The notes beneath the pieces are model-generated. The model was not told the origin of the DNA, searched no databases, and was given only the letters and a program-made list of their open reading frames with translations. The translations under genes were made by a program, and so were the position numbers. Shown piece by piece: positions 11,729 through 22,899 of a stretch of 64,000 nucleotides of DNA (its first letter is position 1; every line of letters begins with the position of its first letter). The stretch is from Macrocybe gigantea (taxonomy: Eukaryota > Basidiomycota > Agaricomycetes > Agaricales > Callistosporiaceae), in NCBI GenBank assembly GCA_011319805.1, contig SJRY01000077.1, positions 186,001-250,000 of the forward strand, in the 5' to 3' direction.

Positions 11729-13489
11729 ATGGATCCTCTGCCAGACATAATCAAGCCGCTTGTTGCAGAGAAAGTGAGTCTCTGTATTCATGATTTCTTT
11801 CACATGGTTTTGACATAAAAGAAGTACATAGAAGGTGATTTCGAAATCACACTCGTGTTCGCGTCCGGCCTGCTCACTGATTAACTTAACCATTCACGAC
11901 AACTCACAGTTTCGGCCTTGACTATGATGGTGGGGTGTGGTGCAAGATCCTCGTTATAATGCATCTGACGCCGAGCTTCTCTACTAAGGCATACGATTAT
12001 CTCCTGACGCTGGGCCTCGAGGTACAGTACAGTTCAAATCATAGCTGTTCATGCTGCCTCGATGTCTTACAGAAATACTCGTCTAGGTCGAACTTATCTG
12101 GAGTTCAAAATGGAGCATCATTAAAATTCTTTACGTTCTCTGTCGCTACCCTGGCGTTATCGATGTCCCTATACGGATTGTCAGTCAGTCACTTTCTTTC
12201 GTCCGCAACTCCCTTGAGTCCGCGTCGCTGATATACTCTAAATAGTTGATCTGACTCCAGGTATCTCGCGCAAGGTGACTTGGAGCACGTCTGTACATGC
12301 TTTACATTCATCCATTCATTGACCATTCTCTATCACAAGGGGCACCTCTGCTCTATCTTGACCCGGGTGCAAGACGGTAAGCCGGCAAAGATTCTTCTTG
12401 ACACACATTCATTGACGCTTTGATCCAAAGTTGTGGCGGTGCTCGTTATAGGGACGGCAGAATGTGAGCGATACCTTGAGGTCTATCTATTTTTCAGCTG
12501 CCTTATTTAACGTTCCCGGACTGACTTTAGATATACTGGTCTTGAGAACACTTGCACTGTGGGGACACTCCAGACGAGTGTCTATGTTTCTGGTGGTCAT
12601 TTTCGTGGTAAGTTTACCCACCGTTTGTTAGTTCTGTCTCAAAAAATTCTTCCCTCCTCAGCCTATTGTCATCGCATCGTTCGTCTGTCTCATCGTTTTC
12701 CTAATCACCCTCAAATGTGAGCATCAAAGCAGATGCTCTTTACATCGGCCGCCCTTCGTATCATATTTTTGATATACATATTTTTTGCTTAGTCGGACCA
12801 GCGCCCATCGATGCCTTCCCCGGATGTTGGATCACTGATTTCAGCCCCACATTAACGGTGAACATTGTCATGCTCCTGATCAGCGAAACAAGTGGGTTTT
12901 TTCTAAGCACTGAAACATGTCATTCATCTCACTTGTTTGGTTTTTCTGACAGTCATCTTGATTTTGACGCTTTGGGCTTGGGCCAAGAAGTACGCAGGGC
13001 ATACACGGGGCGGGATGATCTGGACGCTTTACCGAGACGGTATCTTGTACTACATCTATATCTTTTGTGAGTTGTCCAAGCTGCGCCTCCGTACTATTAT
13101 GCTGACTCGGAACGTCTTGCATCATGACCATGTAGGCATTGCTGTAGCGAATATTGTGATGATGAACTTAAAACCTCGGGTGAATAATCCATTTCCATCA
13201 TCTGATCAATGTCGTATACTGAATTGGCATTTCTTTGATATAGCTAGGATACTTCTTCGTTCTAACTCTGTTCATCCTCTTCCTCCTCAGCGCAAGGCGG
13301 CGTCACTTGTACCATGCTGATGCTAGCCCCTCCAGTCTCCAGCAAGTCATGCACAGCGTCTTCACGACTCGCATCATTTTGCACATGCGCCAGGCAAACC
13401 AAAAGTTTAATATGACGCTAGAAAGGAGTGTTTCGGAGTTGCGCTTTCAGCATGCAGGCGAAGCTAGGAGCTTCGCTCTTTGGTCATAA
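11729..13489 (+). CDS. DUF6533 multi-pass membrane protein (copy A)
   Basis: Spliced gene with about ten small exons. The first encodes MDPLPDIIKPLVAEK; the equivalent first exons at 37688 and 40345 begin MDSLYEII and MDPLYEII, which supports this start. The DUF6533 signature follows: AYDYLLTLGLE, then VELIWSSKWSIIKILYVLCR (12092 on). Later exons give hydrophobic segments LRTLALWGHSRR...FLVVIFV, PIVIASFVCLIVFLITLK, LTLWAWAKKYAG, MIWTLYRDGILYYIYIF and VANIVMMNLKPR. The final exon (13248 on) is continuous from LGYFFVLTLFILFLLS to the stop at 13489 and carries the family tail VMHSVFTTRIILHMRQANQK. No break was found, so this is the best intact copy next to copy D. The role of these mushroom-expanded proteins is unknown. 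Confidence 0.82.
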
Positions 13490-13849
13490 AGTGAAGGTGG
13501 ACAGTCGAATTCTCATGTATAGAGTATCTACCTATCAATAATGTGTACACTACAATTTTCTCGTTGTAATGGCGCTCTTCCGACCTCGAGTTCAAAAGGC
13601 TCTCAGGCACTTCGTCGAGGAATACATCACTCTTGGATCCGGCATATGCCGAATTATGGAAGCTTGTAGGCGCCTGTCTTTGGTCGAGACGCCTAATTTA
13701 CTCGCTTTCTCATTCTAACGGATGGGTGCTCAATGTGCAGCAGGATCCATACATTTCTACTGCATATTTCTTGCGTAAACATATCAGGCGGTAACATATA
13801 CATCTCGCACAATTAGCCGAGGAGCGGGGAAACTGAGGTTCGAGCTGTA
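13490..13849. other. Intergenic between DUF6533 copy A and transposon
   Basis: No gene seen. In particular I found no DUF6533 N-terminal half here that would pair with the truncated copy beyond the transposon. Confidence 0.4.
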
Positions 13850-15082
13850 CAGTACCCTTGCAAAAGTTTTGCAACATCACATGTAAATAATAAACAAAAA
13901 TTACTCTCTACACCTGCCCATACCCCACCTACCATGCCTAAGACACCTGGAACCAAAAACACATCACCAGAGCTGCGATCCCTCATCTATCACAAATCCA
14001 AAGAAAACATGCCAATTCAAGATATTGCCACTTTTGTTGGAAGGGACTGCAGCACCATTTTTTGCATTCTCAGAAACTATGATACCCAAGGTCATTTTGA
14101 TGATACCCCATGCTTGGGTAGACCACCCAAGCTAGATGAGTGGTCCATATGACATCTCAAAGTTTCTCTAGATGGAAACAGATGCCAAACTCTCTCCGAG
14201 CTCACCCAAAATATCAACACCTCTCGAGATGATCCTGTCCATCCAGACACTATTAGGAGGGCTATCAGCAATCATTTAGGCATGAAAGGACATGTTGCAG
14301 CCAAGAAACCTTATCTCAAGCCTGAGCATCAGAAGGCACGGCTTGTATGGACAAAGAAACACCAGGATTGGGGGAGTGAGGACTGGAACCGGATGATTTG
14401 GACAGATGAGTCATCTGTGGAGATTGGGAAAAACTCTAGGGTGGTCTGGGTGCGCAGGAGACCTAGAGAGAAGTATGACAAGAAGTGTCTCACTCCAACT
14501 TTCAAGTCAGGAAGGCAAAGTTTGATGATTTGGGGGTGTATGGCACATGGGAGGCTTGGTCCCCTTATTAGAATCCCAAAGGATGCCAGAAAGGGGTCAG
14601 ATTATATCAGATTAATCCTTTCTGGTCCCCTTTGGGATATCTATGAGGAGCTAAGTGAAGAGAGAGGGCAGGTAGCAGTCATGGAAGATGGGGCCCCTAT
14701 TCACCACACCAAGGCTTCACAAGAATGGTGAAAAAATCAGAACATGGTCATTCTCCCTCACCCAGCACAGTCTCCAGACCTCAATCCCATTGAACATGTT
14801 TGGATTCTGCTCAAAAGTAGGATCAATAGCAGGCCAACTCTTCCTCAGAATGTGGATGAATTGTGGAGTATGCTTCAGGCAGAGTGGGCAAAACTGGACT
14901 TGGAATTGATAAATACTTTAGTTGGAAGCATGCCAGACAGGGTAAAAGATGTTATAGAGGCCAAAGGTGGATCTACCAAGTACTAGATTACATAGCATAG
15001 AGTTGTGGTGGTGTAAAAATGAATTCTTTCAAGAGTATGTTTTTATTTATTTACATGTTGCAAAACTTTTGCAAGGGGACTG
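13850..15082 (+). mobile_element. Tc1/mariner-family transposon, 1233 bp, inactivated
   Basis: The ends are inverted repeats of about 28 bp with one mismatch (left cagtacccttgcaaaagttt, right end reversed cagtccccttgcaaaagttt). TA flanks both sides (13848-13849 and 15083-15084). CAGT termini, TA duplication and a DDE transposase of Tc1 type fill the interior, so the family call is firm. The inner part of each repeat, TTGCAAAAGTTTTGCAA, is itself palindromic. The right end abuts a 5'-truncated DUF6533 gene. Confidence 0.92.
13934..14986 (+). pseudogene. Tc1-like DD34E transposase with two in-frame TGA stops
   Basis: One frame covers the whole transposase (351 codons including the stops). Residues 1-70 form a helix-turn-helix region (SPELRSLIYHKSKENMPIQD...GRDCSTIFCIL, then GRPPKLDE). 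The catalytic triad is visible: first Asp in MIWTDESS (about 14404), second in MEDGAPIHHT (about 14690), Glu in SPDLNPIEHVW (about 14775), with DD34E-like spacing. Two TGA codons interrupt the frame, at 14150-14152 and 14729-14731. Both are one C-to-T change from CGA (Arg), so the copy was probably coding-competent until two transitions silenced it. No other frame damage was seen. Confidence 0.9.
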
Positions 15083-15105
15083 TACAATGAAGCGCGTCGC
15101 TCCAC

Positions 15106-15896
15106 CAGCCTATCTATATCATCGCGCTGATCTGCATGGTGATCTTCCTGTTGTCGCTCAAGTGTTAAGTATCGCCACTTTTATCTTTCGTCCCTCTAAT
15201 TTTTTTTTGTTTTATTTAGTTGCTCCGGTGCCTTTCGATGCCATACCCGGATGTTGGCTCACGGATTATAGCTCGACAATTGAGGGCAATTTCATTCTCC
15301 TGTTGATCAGCGAGACAAGTTATGTTATTCTTCTCCGCCATTGCACTGTCACGTTTTTGTCGCTTACCTGACCACCATAACAGTCGTCTTGGTCGCTACG
15401 CCTTGGGCTTGAGCAATGAACTACAGGCACTCGTATGGCACGTTAATATGGACCCTCTACAGAGATGGAGTCTTGTACTACATTTACATATTTTGTGAGT
15501 TTCCATCGAGGTAAGGATCTTATTGGCCAAACTCATGCTACATCTCAGCCGTTTCTGTGGCTAACATCGTCATGATGACTCTAAGTCCCAAAGTGAGTTC
15601 TGCATATGGTCATACTCCGGGACTAACCGCCCTTCTATTCGCTTATGGTACAGCTCGGCTGGGCGCCGATGTTGAACATGTTCGTCTTCCTTCTTCCTCA
15701 TCGCTCATGGCGGATTCATTTCGGGCTTCTCTCTTCCAGCCTTCAACGCGTCCTGCACAGCCTCTTCTCAACACGTATCATCCTGCACATGCGCCAAGCG
15801 AATCAGAAGTTTGATCCGACGTTGGAAATGAGCATATCTGAATTGCGCTTCAAGACCACGAAAGGCGCGGGTATTGTGTCACAGAGCGAAGTGTGA
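15106..15896 (+). pseudogene. 5'-truncated DUF6533 gene (copy B)
   Basis: Only the C-terminal half remains. It starts within TM segment PIYIIALICMVIFLLSLK, about 24 bp after the transposon right end. It continues through PFDAIPGCWLTDYSSTIEGN, LIWTLYRDGVLYYIYIF, VSVANIVMMTLSPK and QLGWAPMLNMFVFLLPHRSW, and ends with LHSLFSTRIILHMRQANQKF and a stop at 15894-15896. The block that reads LTLWAWAKKYRH in copies A and D reads ATPWA-stop-AMNYRH here, a TGG to TGA change near 15412. The 5' half is not found upstream of the transposon, so truncation is real and not just an insertion. Confidence 0.85.
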
Positions 15897-16320
15897 GGAT
15901 AGGCCTGTTGCAACCAACGGGTGAGTGGAAACTTTGTTCTTTTCACTTCCTTGCGCGACGGTAATCTGAGGGTCTTCATCCAGGTAACGAAAGTGAAGAC
16001 CACCGAACGACTCTTGACATGGCCGGCTCACTGGCGAAGAGATTGCCTTAGACTGAAAGGAGAGAATCAAATAACTTGCAGAATGTTACTTGCATGAACC
16101 GACAGATGTGATTTGTTAAGTTTGAGCTTGCTTCACAGTACGACTCTCGTAAAGAAGGAAATACCATTAATGCGAGGCATACACGGTTAGGCCGTCCTCA
16201 TAAAGGTATGAGAGTAAGAAAATGTCCGAAATTTTAATAACGTTTAGCTAAGTATTGAAGTCCGTACTGGTCCATCGAAAGAGTTTGGAAAGTTTACACA
16301 AATCACTGCGTCACCACACC
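15897..16320. other. Intergenic between DUF6533 relic and lectin cluster
   Basis: No gene seen. Two convergent 3' ends face each other here. Confidence 0.4.
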
Positions 16321-17587
16321 TCAGAGGGTCCAAATCTGGTTGGTGTTGTTGTCTGTACATTTCCATGTCTGAACACGGTTCGAGTTGGTCAAGACGCCAT
16401 TGGTCAAGTCGAGGCATTGACCTGGATATGCGATGAGGAGTCTCCTAAATGCTAAGGTAAGAGGAACGTACCCTTTCCGGTAACGGCGATCCTGTTGTCG
16501 TTTGTGTAGTACCAGGCCTGGGCCGGCAGGTTGTCATAACATTGCCAGATCTTCATGCCCACGCCGCTTGCGGGATCTGTCAAGAAGAATGATAAGCGTT
16601 GGATGCGGGGAAAAGTTGATGGCTGCGACGCGTACTGGTGCCTGCATCCAAACAGAAGTTGCGCCCTGCGACTCGGACCTTGGTGTTGCCACGGTTGATG
16701 ACCCACTTCTGTGCGCCAGTCCCATTGCAGTCGTAACTGGATTGAAGGAAATCAGAGATCTCGGCGGTCGGAATTCGGTCCGTTGAAGACCTACATCTGA
16801 ACTGGTGTCCCGTTCGCGTATACCGCGCCCCGGACATCGAGACACTTTTCGTTATGCCCGTTCGGGTGAATGGCGACTCCGTTGTCAGACGGTGGGTTGC
16901 CCGGGAAAGTTCCGTCAGGGCAGAAGCTTGAAGATACAAGCAGCCGTGTCTCAGAGAGCCATGAGAATGGTGAATCAATCAGAGACTCACACGACGTGGT
17001 ATCCGGTGTCCGCTTGTGGGCACTCGAACAGTGGCTGTGCGGGTGGCGTGCTCGTGGGGGGAGGGAATCGCGTGGGTGGCTGCTGGAAGGCATTGGAGCA
17101 CGTCAAGGAATTGCAAGTATCGACAAGGCAAAATCCGCCTCTCTGTTCGACGCATAAGCCAGAAAGAAATCTTCAAGGATTCATGAAAAACTTACCGGCG
17201 CCCGATTTATGGGAGTGATCGACACGCCAGTGTTAAAGTGGCTGGGATCAACCACAATGTAGTAATAATTGTCCTAAAGCTCGAGATTAGCCACGACGAA
17301 TAGCAGAAACAAGGCACGGAAATCACATCGCCGAAGAACCCAGCTCTGGTTGTCCCGGACCCGTTCTGGTTTCCTCCGTTTGCATCCGAGTAGATAAATC
17401 CACTCCACGTGTTAGGGAAATCCCGCGACGTGGTACTCCCCTTGGTCAGTGATCCCTGGCTCTGGCCATTGATGTACAGCGTGATCGTTGAAGGGCAGTT
17501 GTTGGTTATGTCATAGTGGCGATCTGCAAGAGCGAGCGACGCCAGAGACGCCGCGACGAGGGAAATAAGAGGAGCCCGGACTCGCAT
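16321..17587 (-). CDS. Secreted thaumatin-like + ricin-B lectin fusion (copy 1)
   Basis: The ATG at 17587 (MRVRAPLISLVAASLASLALA) begins a signal peptide; an in-frame ATG 8 codons upstream would spoil it. Module 1 is thaumatin-like: DRHYDITNNCPSTITLYING, DFPNTWSGFIYSDANGG, GTTRAGFFG, YYYIVVDPSHFNTGVSITP, then a Cys-rich block CLVDTCNSLTCSNAF, a Pro linker and LFECPQADTGYHV. Module 2 is a ricin-B trefoil starting FCPDGTFP with three repeats, each with a CLD motif and a QxW-type end (AQKW, AQAW, NQIW). The stop is at 16321-16323. About six introns are needed. No ricin A chain is present; expected role is extracellular glycan binding. The last repeats are well conserved and no frame break was found. 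Confidence 0.85.
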
Positions 17588-18572
17588 GTGGTAAAATGGC
17601 TTTTGAGGCAAAGGACAGAACGAAGAAGGTTATGTTCCGAAACGAGGGTGTTTTGTGGAGGAATGTTGGAGCTCTATGAATTCCGGACTTTTATATTGTC
17701 CAGAGGAAGGTGACGGAATAAAATCGCCGTGTCCGGGACTGGGGACAACAGACGAGGGTTGTCCATTCCTCCTGGCCAGGTTGATAGACATCTAGACGGC
17801 GTCAAGGAATACGGTCAGGAGAGCTCCAGGCGGAGGAATGTGCCACCGGGCCCTGGATGATGGAGTCCAGGGACGAAGTCCCATAAGATCCCTGCCTATT
17901 TCGGTGCCTGCACGTGGCGTCAGGACAAGTCACATGCTCGCCAAGCTGCTTTTCACCCCAGCCCTTCGTCCATTTGAGACCGCTCCCTTAACCCAGCGAT
18001 TGTGAGCGCTATTGTCCATGTCGACGTCAAAATTAACGCAAGACGCAGTAAGACCTGCACAGTGACATATTGATCTTTTGTGCTATGACGAAGGGACTTA
18101 GCGTGGGGATGAGACTCTCTGATGATCGCTTACAGCGACGGTGATGGCTTTAGATGAACTCATGCAATGATCGCTTTTCGAGCAAGTCTTTGCCAACCTA
18201 AGGTACTCTACTTCCATCAGTCGGGGATGCACTAAGGTAGCAATAGCTCGTAAAAATCAGCTTACGACACAATCTAGAATTTCATAGAACCTCATCAACG
18301 TTGACATGATGCCTCTCAGCATTATGGGTCAGCGTTCTGGATTGTCGAGAAGACAAATCACATTCTGTCACACGACTATCACATAGACTGGCGAGTGTTT
18401 CACGTTCGTTTGCATATGGCGGCACATAGCGAGGTCTCAACTTCGGATTTTTTTAAATCCAGGGCATCATTTTCTCAATAGTTGGAATAATCGAACAGGA
18501 GAAAAGAGTAAAGGTAACGCAAAGTCCCATTTGTTCCGAATTCAATGCTCCCAAGATAGTCATCACTTCGCC
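17588..18572. other. Intergenic between lectin copies 1 and 2
   Basis: Apart from the copy 1 promoter, no gene was seen. Confidence 0.4.
17688..17695 (-). promoter_or_regulatory. TATA box, lectin copy 1
   Basis: TATAAAAG on the minus strand, about 100 bp upstream of the ATG. Lectin copies 2, 3 and 4 carry a near-identical box 52-86 bp upstream of their starts, so the element has been kept through duplication. Confidence 0.5.
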
Positions 18573-19833
18573 TTAAAGAGTCCAAATCTGGTTCGTGTTG
18601 CCGGTCGTGCAGTGCCAAATTTGAACTTGATTGGAGTTGGTCAAGTTTCCGTCGGTCAAGTCCAGACATTGGCCTAAGCAAGCAAGTGAGCTTCCGAATA
18701 CTTAATTGCCCAGACAAGACAGGCATACCTTGCCCGGTGACAGCAATTCTGTTGTCGTCTGTATAGTACCATGCTTGAGCTGGAAGGTTATCGAAGCATT
18801 CCCATATTTTCATCTTGACACCGTTTTGTGGATCTGTTTGGATGATGGGCATCCGATGGGTAGAAACTAAATATTTCGACGCACTGGTACCAGCATCCAA
18901 GCAGAAGTTGGTTCCTGCGATTCGGAGTTTGGTGTCGGCCCGATTGAGCACCCATTGTTGCGCGCCAGTGCCGTTGCAATCATAACTGGATGGAGACGTA
19001 AGATACAAATTGCAATCCAATATTTGGAATTATTTGAAGGCTTACATCTGGACTGGCGTCCCGTTTGCGAAAACTGCGCCGCGCACGTCGAGACACTTGG
19101 CAGTGTTTCCGTTGGGATGAACCGCGACACCCACCTCCACAGGTGGGAACGTTCCATCGGGGCAGAAACTGCAGGAGAAGTCGTTGAAATGTGCTCGAGG
19201 AACCGTTGAATCAAATGCAGAACGTACATGACGTGGTATCCTGTATCTGGTTGAGGACATTCGAACAACGGTTCTGCGGGTGGCGTGCTGCCAGGGGTAG
19301 GGAAACTTGTCGGGGGTTGTTGGAAAGCATTTTGACAAGTCGATGACGAGCAAGTGTCAATGGAGCAATATCCACTTGCCTGCATGATACTTGTGAATCT
19401 CTTGTGATTCATGGCAATGCAAGCTCGGTGAACTTACCAGCGCGGAACTGAGAGGAGCAATGGACATGCCGGTATTGAAACGGCTGCGGTCAACTATGAG
19501 GTAGTAGTAGTTGCTCTACAGCGTTACTCGTGAGCTGGAAATGTGTAACGGACGCAACGACTGAGCCCATACCTGACCAAAGAACCCTGCCCTGGTCGTC
19601 GCTGCGCCAGTTGCGCTCCCGCCATTGGCATCGGTGTAGATGAGCCCGCTCCAAGTGCTGGGGAAGTCTCGTGTGGTGGTACGACCCTGTGCCAGCGATC
19701 CCTGGCTCACGCCGTCGATGTACAGGGTGATCGTCGATGGACAGTTGTTCGTAATGTCATAGTGACGATCCGCGAGGATGCATGGCGCCAGTGATGCAAC
19801 GACGGCAGACAGTAGAAAAGCTAGAGCGTGCAT
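18573..19833 (-). CDS. Secreted thaumatin-like + ricin-B lectin fusion (copy 2)
   Basis: The start (19833) gives signal peptide MHALAFLLSAVVASLAPCIL. The thaumatin-like part has RHYDITNNCPSTITLYIDG, FPSTWSGLIYTDANGG, TTRAGFFGQ, YYYLIVDRSRFNTGMS, CSIDTCSSSTCQNAFQQPP, and LFECPQPDTGYHV joined to FCPDGTFPP. The ricin-B part has three repeats: AKCLDVRGAVFANGTPVQ to AQQW, NFCLDAGTS to AQAWYYTDDN, and QCLDLTDGNLTNSNQVQIW to NQIWTL. The stop is at 18573-18575. All exons join in frame across GT-AG introns, so this copy looks functional. It is the same architecture and orientation as copy 1, evidently a tandem duplicate. Confidence 0.88.
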
Positions 19834-20796
19834 TTGTGTATGATATGTGGGCGTTTCCCAAAGACACGCATCAAATGCTGTATGCCTTGCATTTTATACT
19901 GGCAAGTGTCGGTGCAGAAGTAGACCACTGTGCCTGGAACGAACTACCAAGGACGATGGTAGGGCCATCTGGCTGGGTGACCTGATAGACATCGGATGAG
20001 TTCGAAAAGGCCAGAAAACGAGTTTGAATGAATTGGAATCAAGAGAAGCCGCCTCTGAGCATGCTAAGGTACGAGTCGCATTGAGCGACGGTCTAAACCC
20101 GTTGCCGTACGCTGTCCTCATACAAGTCACATGCTCTTCAATGAAGTACTTTCGTCTGTCATCTGTCAAAAACATTTCGGATGGGTTCGCCTCTGCAATA
20201 TCTTGGTGGCGAAGAACTCAAACGCGGCATCATCTAAAGCGTCATAACATGAATCATTGAATTGGCACCTTGGTCACTTGAACATCAAATTTCGAGACGG
20301 CGGCCTCCCATCGCCGGTCGAAGCACCTCAATACTTTATGTAGGAAGATTCCTTTTCTTCTTCTTAATGTCCTGGCACTTCTGTGGCATTCTAGACCTAG
20401 GGAGACCCACGAATTCTGCATTCCCGGAAAAGTTGGGCACGCTCTATCACCTCAGACGACTATCAGACAAATTGCTCACTCTTGTATTTGTTTGATCATG
20501 GCCTCAAGGGAAGAAGGGCCCAGTTCGCTGTTTAATTCGTCGATTCGAACCCGATGGAGCGGTTATGACTGAACGAAGCAAATTGGTGATGAATGAGCGC
20601 AAGGACTAGGCGCAAGGTCTGTAGGTCCGTAGTCAACGTCTCAACTAGCAACATACCAATATGATTTAGCATTCTAATTGCTTCGCAATGCAAAAGGTGG
20701 CGGGACAGAGAAATTTAAAGTACGACAAAGGTCCAAGGTCCATCAGCCATCGCGTCCATATGAGAATGAAGTTCCGAAGAACGTCGCCGCTTCACA
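19834..20796. other. Intergenic between lectin copies 2 and 3
   Basis: Only the copy 2 promoter was recognised. A B-box-like TTCGAAT near 20552 does not fold into a tRNA. Confidence 0.4.
19891..19898 (-). promoter_or_regulatory. TATA box, lectin copy 2
   Basis: TATAAAAT on the minus strand, 58 bp upstream of the ATG at 19833. Confidence 0.5.
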
Positions 20797-21426
20797 TCAA
20801 ATAGCGGCAGTCCAGATCTGATTAGTGTTACCGTCCGTGCATTTCCATATTTGAACCACATTCGAGTTAGTCAAGAGGCCGTCAGTTAAGTCCAGGCATT
20901 GACCTAAGCACATAGTCAGTCGAAACATGCTCACACTTGAATGAACACAGTCATACCCCGTCCAGTGACAGCAATTCTGTTATCAGCCGTGTAGTAAAAT
21001 GCTTGAGCTGGAAGGTTGTCGTAGCACTGCCAGATCTTCATCGCGACGCCGCTCTGAGGATCTGGAAAGAAATAATAAGCGATCACCTTGGGAAAGACAA
21101 CAACGCCTTCGACGCACTAGTCCCAGCATCCAAGCAGAAATTCTGTCCTGCGACCTGGACTTTGGTATCCGTACGATTGAGCAACCATTGTTGCGCGCCC
21201 GTGCCGTTGCAATCATAACTGAGTGGGAGATGGATATAAGTGTGGTCCGACATTCAGGAACGTTGGATGCTGACATCTGTACGGGCGTTCCATTCGCGAA
21301 GACCGCCCCACGTACATCGAGACACTTGGCATTGTTTCCGTTGGGGTGAATCGTGACTTCGTCGGCGAGGACGCATAACGCCAGATACGTTGTGAAGATG
21401 TAGGCAAGAACGGCTTTAATTTGCAT
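20797..21426 (-). CDS. Secreted ricin-B lectin without thaumatin module (copy 3)
   Basis: Signal peptide MQIKAVLAYIFTTYLALCVL is followed at once by ricin-B repeat 1 (VTIHPNGNNAKCLDVRGAVF). Repeats 2 and 3 are also complete (NFCLDAGTSA, AMKIWQCYDNLPAQAFYYT; QCLDLTDGLLTNSNVVQIW, NQIWTAAI-stop). The stop is at 20797-20799. The protein has about 170 residues and corresponds to module 2 of copies 1 and 2 only. Internal introns fall at the same places as in the fusions (after PVQM, after the CLDAGTS block, before QCLD), so it arose from a fusion gene, or the reverse, by gain or loss of a 5' block. The second QxW is QAF here. Confidence 0.85.
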
Positions 21427-21504
21427 GGTTTGAAACTGCAGGAATCCTTGAAGCTGGAGCAGAAGGTGACACAGTCTCTGTGGGTCTACCAGTGGAGAAC
21501 AGGG

Positions 21505-21512
21505 CTTTTATA
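21505..21512 (-). promoter_or_regulatory. TATA box, lectin copy 3
   Basis: TATAAAAG on the minus strand, 79 bp upstream of the ATG at 21426. Confidence 0.5.
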
Positions 21513-21959
21513 CTCTTCAAGAGAAAGAAATCGCTGCGGCCGAGAATTAGGAATTCGGAGTCTTGTTGGAAACTTGGTGGATACTTGGATGGCTCGAACG
21601 GCCGAGAAATCACGACCAGGAAAGTCGGAACCGGGAGAAGATGCATTTGGGGACGTTAGACACAAAGGGCGGTGAGCAATAGCCTACATGGAGTTCGACA
21701 TTCAGGCTGGAATGATCGTATGTTCTTCAGGAAAGGCGATTGGTCTGCGGCAAGTGGTGTATCTGGCGGCGGCTGATGTCGCGGTGGGGAACAGGAATAG
21801 GTCCCGACGCAACAGACACGTCATATTCTGAAACTCCCCAGCGCGTGAATTCCTCTCTCTGAACATTCGGTCGTCGGGGTTCCATATGTCTCCATTCGCT
21901 GCAGTGGACCGGACGCTACCGTACGTCACGCCGCTTTCCTCTGACGTAGAGCGTTGACA

Positions 21960-22130
21960 CGCTGCTTTACATCGAGGCACTTGGCCGTTGTTTCCATTTG
22001 CAATTTACCCAGGCAGGAACGTTCTATCGACAGAAACTGTAATGCAGGAAAGTTAGACCTTAGACCGATTGCAGAACATTCATGACGTGGTATCCTGTGT
22101 CCGTCTGAGACATTGAAAGACTGGTTCCAT
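21960..22130 (-). pseudogene. Decayed thaumatin/ricin-B relic
   Basis: Reading the minus strand, SQTDTGYHVMN (about 22075-22110) matches the end of the thaumatin module (PQPDTGYHVM). About 40 bp on come an FC... start and METTAKCLDVK (about 21965-22005), matching NTAKCLDVRG of the first ricin repeat. No frame joins them, and the HPNG block and later repeats are missing or unrecognisable. It lies between copies 3 and 4, showing that a fusion-type copy once stood here. Confidence 0.7.
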
Positions 22131-22654
22131 AGATGATGCAAGGCTGGAAGCAGAAAACTCGTTCGAGGGTATCAGAACGCATCGGAGCAGGTCGCGGATG
22201 AATTCGACTCGTTTGTCTGAAATCACATGTTGGTTCCATGTTATTCATAAAGACGCGGACCAGGGGCTGCGAGAGCGTTCAGAGTCGCTTGTGCTTATGG
22301 TGGCTTATGGCTTATGTTACCTATGGTCACGATTTGCAATCAACTAGCTCAACCAATTAAACGTTTTTCATGCACGTCGGGGTTGCGGCCAAGCCGAGCG
22401 CGTACTTCGCCGGGTAGGCAGGGATGATGAAGGTTTGGCAGCGGAAAAGAAACTGCAAAAATAACGGCTGTTTTCTATGCCCCATCTTGATGAGCACTCT
22501 TTACCTCCCAGACAGAATAATAGACAGCACCATTTGGAGAGATTTGGCATCACATAAGGTCTCGGCCAGGTACGCCCGTCAAATATATTCATAGCTGTTG
22601 AGAGTTCGCGTGAACGTAAACTGCTGAGTTTGGAATGAGGAGCTAAGGATGATA

Positions 22655-22733
22655 CATAACGTTCTGATGTTTAGCAGGCTTCCGATTGGATAGGCTATCC
22701 AATCGGAAGCCTGCTAAACATCAGAACGTTATG
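22655..22733. repeat. Perfect 39-nt inverted repeat with 1-nt centre
   Basis: Arm 22655-22693 (cataacgttctgatgtttag...) is the exact reverse complement of 22695-22733, with a single G between. No TA or other target duplication is evident and similarity stops abruptly at both ends. It could extrude as a cruciform, be a tiny foldback element, or be an assembly or library artefact. Confidence 0.9.
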
Positions 22734-22899
22734 AGAGAATGCTAACTTTTTCGAAGCTTGACTTGTGTAAAAAAAAAAACTCCAATTTCAGCTTCCTTTC
22801 ATGCATACATAAAACAATATAACGAAGAAATCTCAAGTACAACAAAAGTCAAACAAAAGTCTCCATATGAGACGTTTTCCCAACAATGTGCCTCGTACA

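Noticed and set aside
20540..20600. B-box-like TTCGAAT suggesting a tRNA
   Set aside because: The flanking bases do not form a T stem and no acceptor or anticodon arm can be drawn.
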